DNA of 64,000 nucleotides, taken from assembly GCA_905178155.1 (NCBI GenBank), contig CAJINV010000008.1:1674001-1738000 (forward strand). Reading direction: 5' to 3'. This DNA is from Amoebophrya sp. A120 (taxonomy: Eukaryota > Sar > Dinophyceae > Syndiniales > Amoebophryaceae). Numbering within the stretch: the stretch's first letter is position 1; every line of letters begins with the position of its first letter. The notes beneath the pieces are model-generated. The model made no database searches. It was not told the DNA's origin and saw only the letters and a list, made by a program, of their open reading frames with translations. Both the position numbers and the translations under genes were made by a program. Positions 46,006-58,200 of this stretch are shown here, piece by piece.

Positions 46006-47907
46006 CTACCAGGTTCTTGTTGTTTTTCTTTTTTCATTGTGAAAATCATGAAATACTACTCGGAATACCTGCTCGCGGAGGCCCGCTTTTTTTGTGTCTT
46101 TGCTCCATTTTCGATAACTGTAGCGAAGAAGTACTGGACAATTTTTTGGATCGGTAGGCGGCTCTTTCATGTTCGCGAGTTTCCACAGGCTGTAACTCTT
46201 TTTCGAACGAAAGTCGATCCAGATGTCACCGTCACCATGTTCGTCGACGATTCTGTCCTTCTCTTCCAGGATGATGTGATGCGAATCGTACCCCCTGCTG
46301 GTCTCCATACACAAGACGAGCTGTGCCGGCTGCATGTTTTCCTTTTGCTTTGTCTCGTCTTCACCGGTCTGCGCCACTCGCTCCGGGAACTTCCAGGCCG
46401 AAGCCGGGGCAAGAACACGCCATCGCACGAGCGGTCCCATTTCCTGAGGGGCAACTTCTTGTAACTTCAAATCCCCGTCCTGCTGTTCGTGTTGCTTGTC
46501 GGAGTTCTTCTCAAGTTTCTGCCTCTCGTTGTCGCCTTCAGACACAAATGGGGAGCCCTGAGCTTCGTCGCCTGGATCGGCATCTTGCCTTCCCGTTTTT
46601 CTGTTTTCCATGTTTGCTTCCACATCGGCAGAACTTTTTTCGTGCGGCTTGTCTTTCGGTAACAGGTTGCCCTCCTTTTTCAGCTTCTCTGTTGACACGC
46701 GATCCTCGCTGGATGACAGCCTCACGACATTGCCGTCTTCCTCATCTCGTCGATGAACATCATCAGGCACTATTTCCTTGCCACCCTCGACGACAGCACC
46801 GCCTATGGCGCCCGATTTCTGCCTCGACCGGCTTGCCGCGGTGCTCAAAACCTTCTCGTCTTCGCTGCGCTCTGCAGCTTGAGCGTTATCGTCGGAGGGG
46901 CGAAGCGTGCGCGTAAACGTATTTTTCCGCACCTGTTTAGAGCCGGCATCGGCACCTTCTTTTTTCTTCGAGGCTTTTCTGCCAGCAGGCACCTTCTGGT
47001 TTTTCGACGCCTCGCCCTCTTCGTCGCTTTTGACGCTTTCTTTCTTGCTGTCCTGTTTGCCACGCTTTTTTGCTGTTGTACCAGATCCAACTGCATTCAA
47101 CGGAAGATCATCTGCAGCTTCATCCGCTGCATCTTCATCCAGAATTCCTGGATTCAGTGTCAGCTTATTCTGAACCTTCTTTGAAGACACGGACTCGTTC
47201 GCCTTTCCCTTTTCCTCACGCTCGTCTTCCATCTCTGACACGGGAATTTCTTGCCCGCCCGAAACTTCTGCGGCTCCACGAACACTGCTGCTCCCCTGCG
47301 CCTCTCCGGTTCCCAACACTTTCTTCGATGCATTTTTTGCGGCAGGAACAATTTTCAGTTTATTGTTTTTTACTTTCGAAGAGCCCGTGCTCGGTCTTGG
47401 CGGCAAATCTTGTTCGCACTCCTCGTCGATCACTCCATCCTCCGTAGCTTTTCTGCCCGGTATCTGCGACACTCCCGCTACAGCACTGGACGAACTTGCA
47501 CTCGACGAAGAGGAGCTTGGCACCTGCGGCCCGGCCGCCGCCTCGGCAGACGAAAGTTTTCGCTTCTTCAGCGACCGTGACTGATCCGCATCCTCCACAT
47601 GTTGAGGCTCCTCATCAGCCGAGCCAGTTTTTGGTTCGGCGTTTCCGGCTTTCGCTGCAGAAGAAGCGCTGCCGCTGCTGCCCGTAATCAACTCCTTCGG
47701 CTCGTCTTTCTTGTCTTCGCCGGTGTTCTGATCTTCTTTTTTCTTCTTCCCTTTTTTCTTCTTAGCAGCTAGTTCCATCGCCAGCTGTTCCATCCTGCGC
47801 TGCTCCTCCTCCGAATCAATCTCGGAACCACTTCCCGATTCTTGCTCTGAAGGAACATCTTCTTGTGCGGGCGCAGGGGCACCCTTCTTGCTCCCCATCT
47901 TCGACAT
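46006..47907 (-). CDS. Lys/Glu/Ser-rich protein with conserved-looking C-terminal domain, function unknown
   Basis: The single exon encodes 633 residues beginning MSKMGSKKG. The first roughly 460 residues are disordered: a Lys run (AAKKKKGKKKKED) near residue 50, many Ser, Glu and Lys blocks, and several basic clusters of the kind found in nucleolar or chromatin proteins. The last 160 residues look folded (PLVRWRVLAPASAWKF ... GDIWIDFRSKKSYSLWKL ... VLLRYSYRKWSKDTKK ... VFRVVFHDFHN), with many aromatics and alternating strands, but I do not recognise the fold. The gene ends 223 bases before the RNF213-like start. No signal peptide or TM segment is seen. A chromatin-reader type of module is only a guess from composition. 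Confidence 0.7.
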   Translation of the reverse strand: MSKMGSKKGAPAPAQEDVPSEQESGSGSEIDSEEEQRRMEQLAMELAAKKKKGKKKKEDQNTGEDKKDEPKELITGSSGSASSAAKAGNAEPKTGSADEEPQHVEDADQSRSLKKRKLSSAEAAAGPQVPSSSSSSASSSSAVAGVSQIPGRKATEDGVIDEECEQDLPPRPSTGSSKVKNNKLKIVPAAKNASKKVLGTGEAQGSSSVRGAAEVSGGQEIPVSEMEDEREEKGKANESVSSKKVQNKLTLNPGILDEDAADEAADDLPLNAVGSGTTAKKRGKQDSKKESVKSDEEGEASKNQKVPAGRKASKKKEGADAGSKQVRKNTFTRTLRPSDDNAQAAERSEDEKVLSTAASRSRQKSGAIGGAVVEGGKEIVPDDVHRRDEEDGNVVRLSSSEDRVSTEKLKKEGNLLPKDKPHEKSSADVEANMENRKTGRQDADPGDEAQGSPFVSEGDNERQKLEKNSDKQHEQQDGDLKLQEVAPQEMGPLVRWRVLAPASAWKFPERVAQTGEDETKQKENMQPAQLVLCMETSRGYDSHHIILEEKDRIVDEHGDGDIWIDFRSKKSYSLWKLANMKEPPTDPKNCPVLLRYSYRKWSKDTKKAGLREQVFRVVFHDFHNEKRKTTRTW

Positions 47908-49743
47908 GCTTTCGGTGTCGGTACACGTTACAAAGCTGGTCTACGCTGCTCGTGGGCGGGACTCGATAGCGCAAGTGGCCACTACCTTCATGATTTTTTG
48001 CTACCTTCTCTTTAAAGAAGGCTCTGAGAGGTGGAACTAGTATTGTGCAAGACCTACAAAGCCCCAACACTCACTCCCACTGATCGCTGCAGTTCCCTCT
48101 TAAGATGCAATTTTATCCTTTTTCAAAAAGTTGCTTCTGTTTGGCTTGAACTTCTTTCTAGAATGATCAACGAAAGAATGTCTAAACATGTTTTTTACTT
48201 GGAGCCTCTTACTTTTCTAAAAATAATCCTGCCTGCGACTGAGTTCGAATCATGGAATGATCGACATCGACATCGAGTGAAAATGAAACTCGAACTCAAC
48301 AAACGAGCTTTCAGCAAGAAAATCATGCCAACATCGAAGTCGATCTCGATGGTGGATCGAACCAAAACAGCTCTGCTGCGATGCTAAAGATTGATCAAAA
48401 GATAGAAATCGCGTCCTGTCATCAATACGAGATTGAGACAGCGGAGATCACTTTCATACTCACAACCAGCCGCGGTCGGAAAACTGTCAAATGAAACAGA
48501 CTGTGACCACTGGGTCACCTAGTAGTCACCACGATGACTGTCGCGAAGATACAAGAGCATCAATGAAAAATGAAACGTGAGCAACAGCTCCAGCAAGATC
48601 TTACGTTGCAAAAGGTTTAGTCGATTGAAACACCACGATTACAGTTTACGAAAAGACCATCGAAATAACAACTAGTAGTGCCGGGTAAAGAACCATTTTC
48701 GTCTTTGCTTGATTTTCAAGATTTTGACCTCTCAACTTTATCATTTTGACTGGTGTCGCTCCTGTCGACTTGCTTCCCTCAAAATTTACTCCCCGAAACC
48801 AAGAGCAAAACTTGGATCCTTGCCTGTGATACTGATCCCTACAAAAAACGATTTTTTTTTCGAACAGGAATGAACAACAGGAGCAGACCCCCTGCCCACC
48901 ACTTCTCCTCGTCGTGTTGCGAATATGCGTGCTGCTCGTATGTTTGGCTCTAGTAATCCATTGTGATGAGAAACAGCGTTGTCTCTCGAATCTTCATTTG
49001 CAAAAGTTCGCCGTTGATGCACCGTCTCGTGCTACAACCTCAACACGAGAAGGTGCAAGGCATACTTAAACATTCGCGTTTTCGATACCATAAGTGCGAT
49101 CGCTTAAAAAGCTCGTGTTTTCTACACACCACGGTCAAGCTCAAACTCAAACAGTTCATCTCAAGCACGCCAAAAATAAGGCGTCGGCGACTTAACGCTC
49201 ACAGGCAAGTATTTTCACACACGGACGATAAGAGTGGGCTTCTCCTTGTACATTGATTGTAAGAAATGAAAATGAAATCAAGCGCCTCCAGCATAGAAGA
49301 AGAAACGATTTCACCTATTAGCTCAATGCTGATAGAAACTCAACATCATTCAGGGTTCGATTCCCTCTTTGTATTTTGGAAAACCGTAATACTTGAATAG
49401 GAATTTTGAAAAAGTTTTCCGCCGTGAAGCAAAAGCGCATACTGCGATAGGCTCCAAAATGTCAAATTGATAGAACGCAACACTCAGTGACTAGTGGTCT
49501 GAGCTTGGAAATAAGACGCAGAGGGAGCATCCCGATACGGAAATCTAACAGCTCTCTATCGTGGCTATCCGAATCCGCGCGCGTTGGTTTGTGTCGGTCC
49601 TAGATAGAGGACCGCTCGCATGACAAAAGTCTCAAAGAAACCGCTCGCAATTGAAAATTCTTCGAATGTTCTCGAGACCTCGATGAATCGCAAACTAACG
49701 TACATGTGACGACAACGTGCTTCCTTTATTAAGCCATTACTTG
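47908..49743. other. 1.8-kb spacer without recognised gene
   Basis: This region is richer in A/T than the genes beside it, and its open frames are short on both strands. A tRNA-like pair of internal boxes near 49319-49364 was examined and not accepted as a tRNA. The part nearest 49743 is expected to hold the 3' UTR of the homoserine kinase gene. Confidence 0.45.
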
Positions 49744-52131
49744 CTAGGGCTTGGGCGGAGCGACGTGCGACCCGGTGGTGATTGGCTTCGTGCAAATGCA
49801 ATACCCCGAGATCAGGCGTGCCTTTGGCTTTGCCGCTTTTGGAGACGACGTAGCAGAAGTGATGTTATTTTCTGCCCCCTTTGTTGTAGCAGCAGCAAAC
49901 AATCCGGTGCTATTCGCGATGTCGTCACTTTCCTTGACAATTACCCGGACGCCCGTCATTGCCTTGCGCACCTTTTCCACCACGTTCGGCCCAGCGTTTT
50001 GATCGCACAGCGCCATGACAGCCGGCCCGGCGCCGGAGAGAAAAGCCGCCACGCAGCCTGGTTGCTCCAACGCCGCCTTCATCACGGGCTTCAGGTGCAG
50101 GTGCACGGTTTCCGCACGTACGTCTTGGTGCAGCGCGTCCTGAGTGCCGATCCGAAGCAGAGACAGGTTCCCCGTGTGCATGGCGTTGATCAGAAACGCC
50201 ACCCGGGACACGTTGAACACCGCCTTTTCCAGTGGGACAATCTGCGGCACCAGCCCCCTCGTCATCTCCGTCTTCGTCTGCCGCTCCTTCTGCTCGGTCG
50301 TTTTGGTATTATTTTCCAACGGCCCCAGATCATTATCCATGTCCGTTCCACGACCTCCGGCTACGGCCGCTGCCACTACCATCGCTGGCGGAATCGACAT
50401 GTTCGTGGAGGAGCTCGTCTGGTCAATCTCCCGCGAGGAGTCGCCGGACAAATCACCTCCTGCGCTCGTCCCGCCCGTCAAACCAGCCATTGGCGTCGTG
50501 GTCGTCGTGGAAGCGGAGGCTGCGCTCGTGGACGTCGGCAACGCGTGTTTGTTGTACGAAGTGGTCACTGTTGTACCACCAGGAGCTCCAGGCCCGAGCT
50601 TTTCGTCGTGGTGGAACACGCGATCGGACGGCGAAAACATCTTCTGTGCGCGCTCCGCCTGCTGCTGCATTTCCACTTCCGCCTGCCGCTGCAAATTCTC
50701 GGAAGAAATGGACCGCGTCCGGGACACAACCCGGCCTGCAACCGCCGTAGGCTGCAAAATATTCTGCGGTGGCTGGCCGGCTCTGGCGGCCCGTTCCTCG
50801 AGAAAAGCCGCGAACTCCGGATCGTTTCTGTCGTCCAGGTCTTCCTCGTCGTCCCAGAACTCGTCGTCAGCACTCTTGGACGCCGCGTCCGCCAACACGT
50901 TACCCTGCGCGTCGCAGTAGGGCACGTTGTCCTCCGGAATGAAGATGACGCAGCGCAGCGCCTCCGGCACCGGTACCGCGGACGTCACCACCTTTTTCCG
51001 GTTCCGGCACAGACTTTCGTCTTTGGTCAGCGAGTAGGAGGTGGTGGTCTGCAGCTCCTTGGTCGGAATGCGGCTGCTGATGATGGCGCCCTTGTTCCGC
51101 ACGCGCTCTAAATAGCCCGCCGACCGCCCCCGGACCTGCTTCTTGTGGCCGCTTCCCCCGCTGCGATTTTTGCTTCTCTCACCCCTAGGCGTCCCGGTTC
51201 GGTCCGTCACACTCCGGCCGCGGACGGGTGCGGCCAGCGCGGACGTGCTTTTAAACAGGTTTCCCGCGGCCCGGTCTTCCGGCAACTCCAATTCGTCGAT
51301 AACATCTTCGAAAAGCGGTGGTGGTGGAAGTAGTTGTGCACCAGCAGCTGTCGGGGAGTTCCTCCGACTGCCGTGCTCGTTGTCGAGGTGTTTCGGCGAA
51401 GATGAAGAATTCGGGGGCAATAAGCAGGATTCTGACGGGTCGCGCGGCAGCAGCGCAAAGTCATCCAACTCCACCTTCTCCATCGCGGTGGCAATCTGCA
51501 TCCCGCCGAACACGCATGGCGCTACGTTGTCCGGGTGCCCTTCGAGATGGTTAGCGATTTCCAGCACCAGCGACAGGTCGGCGCTGCGGTTTTCCAGCGC
51601 TAGCCCGGCCAAAATCCCCGCGACCAGCGCCGCGGAACTGCTGCCCATGCCCTTGCCCACGGGGACACGGTTCACACAGTGGTATTTCAACGTGGGCGCG
51701 GGCTTCTGCATCACCGCATACGCGGCTTCAACGCCTGGAGGTGTGTGAAAGAGAAAAAAGTTCTTTTAGTTTCAGCAGGTGATTCTACTTCAAGCCTTGG
51801 TTAATCACGAGGCTGTGAAAGGGAAAAAAGATGAAAGAAAACGGTATCGACAGCATCAAGTTGAACACATAAACGTCAGTTAAATTTTCTTTTTACCTTT
51901 GCAGACAAAGTTCTTGTCCTTGATATTTGTCTCTTTCTCGAGGTCCTCATCGGTCTTTCCGACGTACAAGTCCTCGCCTTCGGTGGTGAGCGAAAACTTG
52001 GTTGCTCGTTCAACGGTAACCTCATTCCACACGTCCAGAGCCATGCCGCAGCAGTCGAAACCAGGGCCCAGGTTTGCCGTCGTCGCCGGTGCGCGGACGG
52101 TAACCTTTTTCACAACGGAGTTGCTGCTCAT
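49744..52131 (-). CDS. thrB: Homoserine kinase (GHMP family) with two large insertions
   Basis: Two exons (52131-51897 and 51734-49744; intron with GTAAAAAG donor and CCTCCAG acceptor, 162 bases) join in frame to encode 741 residues. GHMP motif 1 is PATTANLGPGFDCCGMALD (residues 15-33), the ATP-binding motif 2 is PVGKGMGSSSAALVAG (about 102-117), and motif 3 is LSGAGPAVMAL near the C-terminus. The segment VPLEKAVFNVSRVAFLINAM is typical of homoserine kinase and separates it from mevalonate or galactokinases. It phosphorylates homoserine in threonine synthesis. Usual length is 300-370 residues; the excess lies in a roughly 135-residue Ser/Pro-rich insertion after FALLPRDP and a roughly 225-residue one after FIPEDNVPY. 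The ATG at 52131 is the first in frame; the frame stays open upstream to a possible acceptor (GACACAG near 52211), so an N-terminal targeting exon is possible. Confidence 0.88.
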
Positions 52132-53119
52132 GGTGAAGGCGCCAGCGGCCGCGAAGTGCGAACGAGAGGAAGGCGTTGCAGTTCCAGTTGCACTTGCAGC
52201 TGTGTCAAGAAGCAAATAATTAAGCACAAAAATATCAGCAGCAGTTGCGGCCTCGCCTCGCCTTTACCAGACTCTGGAGTGACGAGCGGGAGATCCACGA
52301 AGCTGGCTAGGACTGAGGCTAATCCTAGAGGAAAATCCTTGTGACGAATGAAATTCTTCAGACCACGATCGCATCGTTTACAGATGCGATGAAGTACTGT
52401 AGATCGTCTTGACAGCTACTTTCTTTTTCTTAAATTTTTTTTGTAGTAAAATCATGACGGCTAGTCTTAGTGTTAGTCATGTGCGCCTTTACGAAACAGC
52501 GGGAGTCGCGTGTTAGTTGGATACTCCGCAAAGCAAAGAAAAGGGTACACTTGAAAACAAATTGCAATGAATAATTTGAAAGCGACGTACGTTGCGGTCG
52601 TTGCGAGTGCAAATGCAGTGACTACAAGTAAAAAAAACTTTCTACTTTTTTTTGGTCCAAACAAGAAGGATGATGAAGACGAGTAGGGTAGTGACGAGAA
52701 GTATTTTGCGAATCAATGAATGCGCGGGGAAAAATTATGGGTCTGATTTTGCAAGAACAGTGAAAATCATCTGTGCATCAAAACCATTCAACATCTTATC
52801 GTCCCCCGTGATCGGTTGGTGGTTCTCGTCCTGTGTGTGTGTTGACCGAAAAAATTGTTCGCACCAGCGGACCGAAAAATGCGACCTATGAAGGTTGGTG
52901 TAACCGAGTAAGTTGAACAAATGAATCGCCGATAAAACCGCGCCATGTCACGGTCAAGAAACCCCATGCTGTTGAACACAACTTTAAGTTCCAGTTTTTT
53001 ACGTTGAAGGGGACGCACACAAGCCTCAATCAATTTCTTTTCCCGCATGGACGAAGCAGACAAAGACGTGGAAAAGCAAAGGTCGTGCACGAAATTATCA
53101 CTTTACACCTTTAATGCAG
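52132..53119. other. Intergenic spacer without recognised gene
   Basis: This lies between the homoserine kinase start and the stop of the UBL/UIM protein. No recognisable coding sequence is present except a possible upstream exon of the kinase near 52132-52220. Confidence 0.4.
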
Positions 53120-54414
53120 TTAATCCACCATGTCCAAATCATCGTAAGTGCCTGCAGAGTTGTTCAAATTGTTCTGGCGAAAAAAAAGTAGCACTGTATC
53201 CCCGTCGGCCAAAGCAATGTCGACGGGTCTCAGATTCCAGGCGACCTCGCTGCCGGAGTAAGAAAAGATGAAGTTCCCCAACAACAAGTCACTTTTCTCC
53301 TGCTCCGAAAAATCTCGCATCTCTGCTGCAAGCTGATGCTGCTCCTGCATACCTCGATTGTTTGTTCCCGTAGTGGACGCCGATATAGCTGCGAGGTTCC
53401 TTACTTCTGTTTGAATCTCCGCAAACGTTGCGCTGGGTGGCACCTCGCAATAAAACGCACATGAAGTCGTGTATCGATGAGGAAAGAAGCGCTTCTGCTG
53501 GAGAGTGTCAGTCTTGGTTTTTTTACTTTAGCAATGCGTAATGGCTGACCTTCACTACACTGTTGAGGTGGATATCGGCGAAAAAAAGAAACCACTCATA
53601 CAAAAAGGGGCGTGTTTCTCCCCTTTCGCGTGATAAGTAGCCGTGCACCCCTTGTTTTTCTACTCGTTCATCATAACAACGAGCTATCACCTTTTGTGAA
53701 GCGCAACATGCATCATGATCTGCAGAAAGTAAAAATAGTTTGAGCGCGAGCACGACACTTTGCCTTCCTCGATATTAACTTGGATAGAGAGGACGACTTC
53801 GCATTTCTTTGCACCGAGAAACGGAGCTGCATGCGCGGCTGCGGCACTTGTTGTCTACCAGCAGCGGGATGATTTGGCTGGTTTCCACCAGCGCCTTGAT
53901 CTAGCAGACTCGCACGTAGCGCTTGCTGGATCATTGCTTCCTCCTGTGCAGCAGCCTCATGTTCGGAAAGGTCGTTGTCGTGCTGATCTTCGTCGTCCGA
54001 CTCATTTTCCTCGGAAAAATCTGCGGCGTCCGGCTGGAAGAACAAATGCGTGATTTCGGGCGGCAATGGCCTTTCGTCCTGCAAAAAGTTGTTTTCGTCG
54101 TCGTCGTACCGAAATCCAGAGGCGGTGGTCGACGAGAACGTCACGCTCTGCAGCCGGAAATTCCCCTTGAGCTTGAAACCGTAGACTTCCTGCCAGAGTC
54201 TGCGAATCTCTTTCAGCTTCACCTCCTGCTTCAGGTTCCGCACGGGGACGGCGAGCTCCATGATCTCTGCCTGTCCGCTGCTGCGATCCTCAAAGTGAAT
54301 CTGGAAAACCCGTTCTTTTTCTTGGCCAGACGTTGCTCCGCCGGGGTTCTTTTTTTTGTTTTTGCTCCAGCTTGGTAAGCTGGAGCTCACCGATTTCCGA
54401 AGGGCTGTGAACAT
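53120..54414 (-). CDS. Ubiquitin-like protein with UIM-like motif
   Basis: Two exons (54414-53815 and 53443-53120) join in frame to give 307 residues. After a basic N-terminus, residues about 35-130 look like one ubiquitin-like fold (VFQIHFEDRSSGQAEIMELA ... LQDERPLPPEITHLFFQP). An acidic stretch leads to EEAMIQQALRASLLD (about 156-170), which fits the ubiquitin-interacting motif pattern with the central Ala and Ser. The C-terminal part begins MQLRFSVPPSATFAEIQTEV across the exon junction, a beta-beta-alpha start like ubiquitin, and ends with ALADGDTVLLFFRQ. So the order may be UBL-UIM-UBL. No catalytic residues were seen. A role as an adaptor in the ubiquitin system is inference. The intron (53814-53444, 371 bases) has GGTGC at both junctions. 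Confidence 0.6.
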
Positions 54415-55232
54415 GTTTCCGGATTATCTTTGTTGCAGCCTACTTAGTCACATGCACAAATCGACTTGGCAGAAAAGAAGAACGCAACAAAATGAGCTCT
54501 GTTCTGCGGTGTTGCCATACAAAGTTCGGATCAGAATGGAAAAAAGTACTCCTGGGAAAAGCGGACGGTGCCACGATACACCAAAAAAGCGAAGATAAAA
54601 ACGAAAGCGATAGACGACTGATAACGACAATTTTAGCTGCGCCCAGCTGTGCGATAAAAATTAATATGTACCTAGATCATGACGTGGAAACTCATGCTGG
54701 ATGTACAACTTACTAAGCTATCAGGAAGGGGCTTTGCTGTTTATGGGGTGCTTGTCATGGAGGTCCTTTTTGTTTTCCAAAAACTGACGAATCTTCCGAA
54801 AGTGAAGCTCAAATCTCGAGATGCTACAGCAACAGCAGCAGCACTGCAGCAATTAACAAAATGGAAATGCAAATCGACTTTCATCAAGTTGCACCGAACA
54901 GTGAGAAGTCTGAGCAGGAGGCCTCGAGTCGACAAATTCATTCACCGATTTGCTGTTCGAGTTCTTCAGTGTTCACATCAAGGTTTGCTCAAATAATTTT
55001 TTATTTTTTCAGACAGATCATGGAAAAAAAACACCGATGAAAGCAAGTAAATCCATGTTCATCTCCGCTTCTTATTTCTTTAGCGCCTCACTCAACAGCT
55101 AGTGAACTCAGTCGCGATTCAATGCACTGCGCCATGCGCGTTGAATCACGATGCAGGCACGGTCTTTCAGTGACGACGTGTAGGCTGGACACTCACCATA
55201 TCATGCTTTTCTCATCTGCTGTGGCTAAGTAT
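54415..55232. other. Intergenic spacer without recognised gene
   Basis: This lies between the UBL/UIM gene start and the stop of the RCC1-repeat gene. Short open frames on both strands show no protein-like composition. Confidence 0.4.
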
Positions 55233-58200
55233 TCAGAGTGTTTCGTCAACATCATCAGTGTTCTGTTTACTTTTGCCTTTATTGCGGTTCTGTTTTTTGC
55301 CGCTCGCGGTCGATGTGTTTGTTCCATTCTTCTCACCGTCGCTGCGGCGATTCGACTTCCCGGATGGATGCTCACTGTGAAGACCTTTCTCGATTTTCTT
55401 TGTGCCCTTGCCCTTAGCCATCTTACCACTTCCTTTGTTGCCGGTGCGATGCTTTCCATTGGAAACCTTCGCATCCACAACTTCGTTGTCCTGCGGGCTG
55501 GGGCCTGTCCCGCCACGACTGTCTGCGTTTTTCTTATTGTTCTTCAATTTTTCATTTTTTCCGCGCGCTCCGTGCTTTCCGATAGCTGCAGATGATGAGC
55601 CTGCTTCTGCCCCCAATAATTCCTGTCGGTCGAGTTCCTCTGCGAGCTCCATAGCGGCGAACCGGGCCTCGATTTCCGCAATCTCGGCTTCCTCCTGCTC
55701 AATGCGTTCTAGCTGCTGCAACGTTTGCAGGTCGAACGCCAAGTTGCGCCGCGTTTCCGGCATCGCTTGAAAGCCCCAGGAATTCTTTGTTGGGTCGTCG
55801 ACCTTGTTCCCGCTTTTGGTATTTTTCGCAGTTGTTGATGACAGTATTTGTACGGCTGTCGAGGAAGACGACTCGGGTCCACGCCCTTGCTGCGAGGACG
55901 GCGGGGGAGACGACGCACTAAGGCAGCTCAACGCGTGCTTCGCCGGCGTTGTTTTGGCATTTGTTGTCGTACTTCTAGATGATGTTGAGGAGACGAATAT
56001 TTCCACCGGAACAGCAGGCAGACTTCCCTTTCGCGATCCGGTCGAGCTTGAACTCGAGATTGCGCGACCTGCTGCTCCTCCCGAGGTTGCCAAGGAAGTT
56101 GACGCTGGGACAGCACCTGCGCCAGCACTCAGAGTAGCTGTATGGTGATGGGCTTGCTGCGCAGCGAGTTGCAACTCTTTGGCCCGCCGCGCCCCTTGCT
56201 CTTCTTCAAAAATTTCCGCCAGCGTGGCGGGCTTGGTTGTGTTTGTCGTGTGTGCTCTTACGCCACCAACGTCCCAGACAGAGGAGTTCGAAGCGCCAGT
56301 TCCTGGAGTTGCACTTGAGGCACCTTGCGAATTTTTTCCGGCAACATGCTCATGTGATGATATGGAGCTCGACAACGTCTCACTGGCAGATTTGGCTGTG
56401 GTGTTGGCAGTCTCTGATAATTGAGTAACCGGCTTGGTCTTGCCTTTGTTCTGGTTCCTTTGGACTGTAGCATTCGGCCGCACTTGGTTCATTTCTACAA
56501 CAGCACCGCGCACTCGTGGATGCTGTCCTCCGTTGGCCTTCCCCGCAGCGCTTCCCGGGGTAGCTGCAAGCCAGTCCCCGAGAACAAGCGATCTCTTGGT
56601 AGAGGGCGCGGGTTCCTGTTCGGAGGCGACACTGTTTCGGGACTTTGCTTGCGCCTCGTCGTGAAAAGATGATCTTTTCTTCTCGCTTTTGCTCTTTCGC
56701 GATGACCCAATTTCCGTCCACGGCCCCTTAGCTATTTCCTCATCCAGCTCGCTCCTTGTTTTGGCGCTTGAAGCAGTTGCGCGCTCATTTGCTCCCTTTG
56801 ACGAGTAAACGTCTTGTATCAGTCCTGTGGAAAGCCGCACCGCGTACAGGTAGTCGCTGTCAAGCTGCTCGTTGCTTGGTTCATCCGGCTTGTTGGCGCT
56901 CCTCTTCTGGCTTCCATCATCTAGCTCCTCGTCTTCTACTCGAGTCGCGCGCTGTTCGTCCGTGCTTCCGGCGCTGACCCTAGAAGTATTTTGCGCACTA
57001 GGTGGAGGTCCCTTGTTGTGCTTTTGCTTCTTTTTCTTGTTACTCCAGAAGGAGGGGCCCCGCGAGCTATTGGCGCTTTTCTGCTGCGTGAGCTGTGACG
57101 ATCCCCGTGCCGTCGTGGTGCTGGCATTGCTATTCATCTGCAGCTGCATCTCACTGTAGTCCGCGCTGTTTCGGCTCTCCTCTCCGGCGATTACGGACGG
57201 ACGCGCTGCTAGGTACTGCTCGGCGCATAGCCCGTTAATTTTGGAGAAGATACCGAGTTTGTGGGACTTCCTCTTCGTGCTGGACGCTTCATTGCTGCTG
57301 CAGGTCATGGCCTGCATGCTAGCCGCCAAAACTCGCTTGCTGTAGGAAGTACTCAAGTACGCCGCAGCACTGCAAAGGGTGCTGCCCTGCGCATACGCAT
57401 CTTCCTCATCCTCCAAAAAGTCGCGTGAAGTCACCTGCAGCAGAACGGAGTTCCGAAAACCGAGGTAGCCCCCACATTTTTCCCACTCTGCGAGCAATTT
57501 TCCGATGTAGCTCTTCTCCAAGTTTTCTTCGCGGTGCAGCAACACAACCTGCGCCCAATTTTTTGACAACACGTCGAAACAGTAGTTCCACAGCAACCCC
57601 AACGTGTACAAAATCGCGTAGTCCAAGAAGTCCAACACTGTGAAGGGGGTGACTTTCCCACTCCGGATAATCTGCCGCTCACACAGCAGCACGAGAGACG
57701 GAAACAGTTGTGGTTTCGTTTGTCTGGCCGACGTTTTTCCGGAGGTTGCACCGGGCTGTTCGCTAGCGTGGCCGTCTTGTTCTGAGGTAGAAGTCGTCGA
57801 GGTTCGTGGGAGAGCCGGATCTACTGCTTGCGGTTCGGCTCCTACGAGATTCTGGTTTTCGTTCAGGTTGTGCACGACTGCAGGGGTTATGCCGAAGCCA
57901 GATTCATGCTGCGAAACATTGCCGAATCCATAACTGCCCGGCACGTCGGAGGTATTGGGTGGCAAATCGAAAGCTCCGGGAGCTCGTCCACCAAAACTGA
58001 AAGCGTTCATCTCGGCATGGAAATCATATCCCCCAAAATCATGATCAAGATGCATTTCGTCATACAGCAGGTGTTCGTAGTGCTGCTGTGTGTGGAAATC
58101 TTCAAACCTGGAAAGCCGCCACTTCTCAGACACTTGCTCCAAGTGCGCTTCTACCTCAGGAAGCCGGAAGCTGCTCTGCAACTGTAGGACCTCCTGAGCT

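Noticed and set aside
49319-49364. tRNA-like sequence with an A-box-like TAGCTCAATGCTG and a perfect B box GGTTCGATTCC.
   Set aside because: No acceptor stem, the D stem does not pair and only about 15 bases are left for anticodon arm plus variable loop. At best a decayed tRNA or SINE head.
49717-51111. 464-codon open frame on the plus strand, rich in Arg and His.
   Set aside because: Antisense to the homoserine kinase exon, which carries the GHMP motifs.
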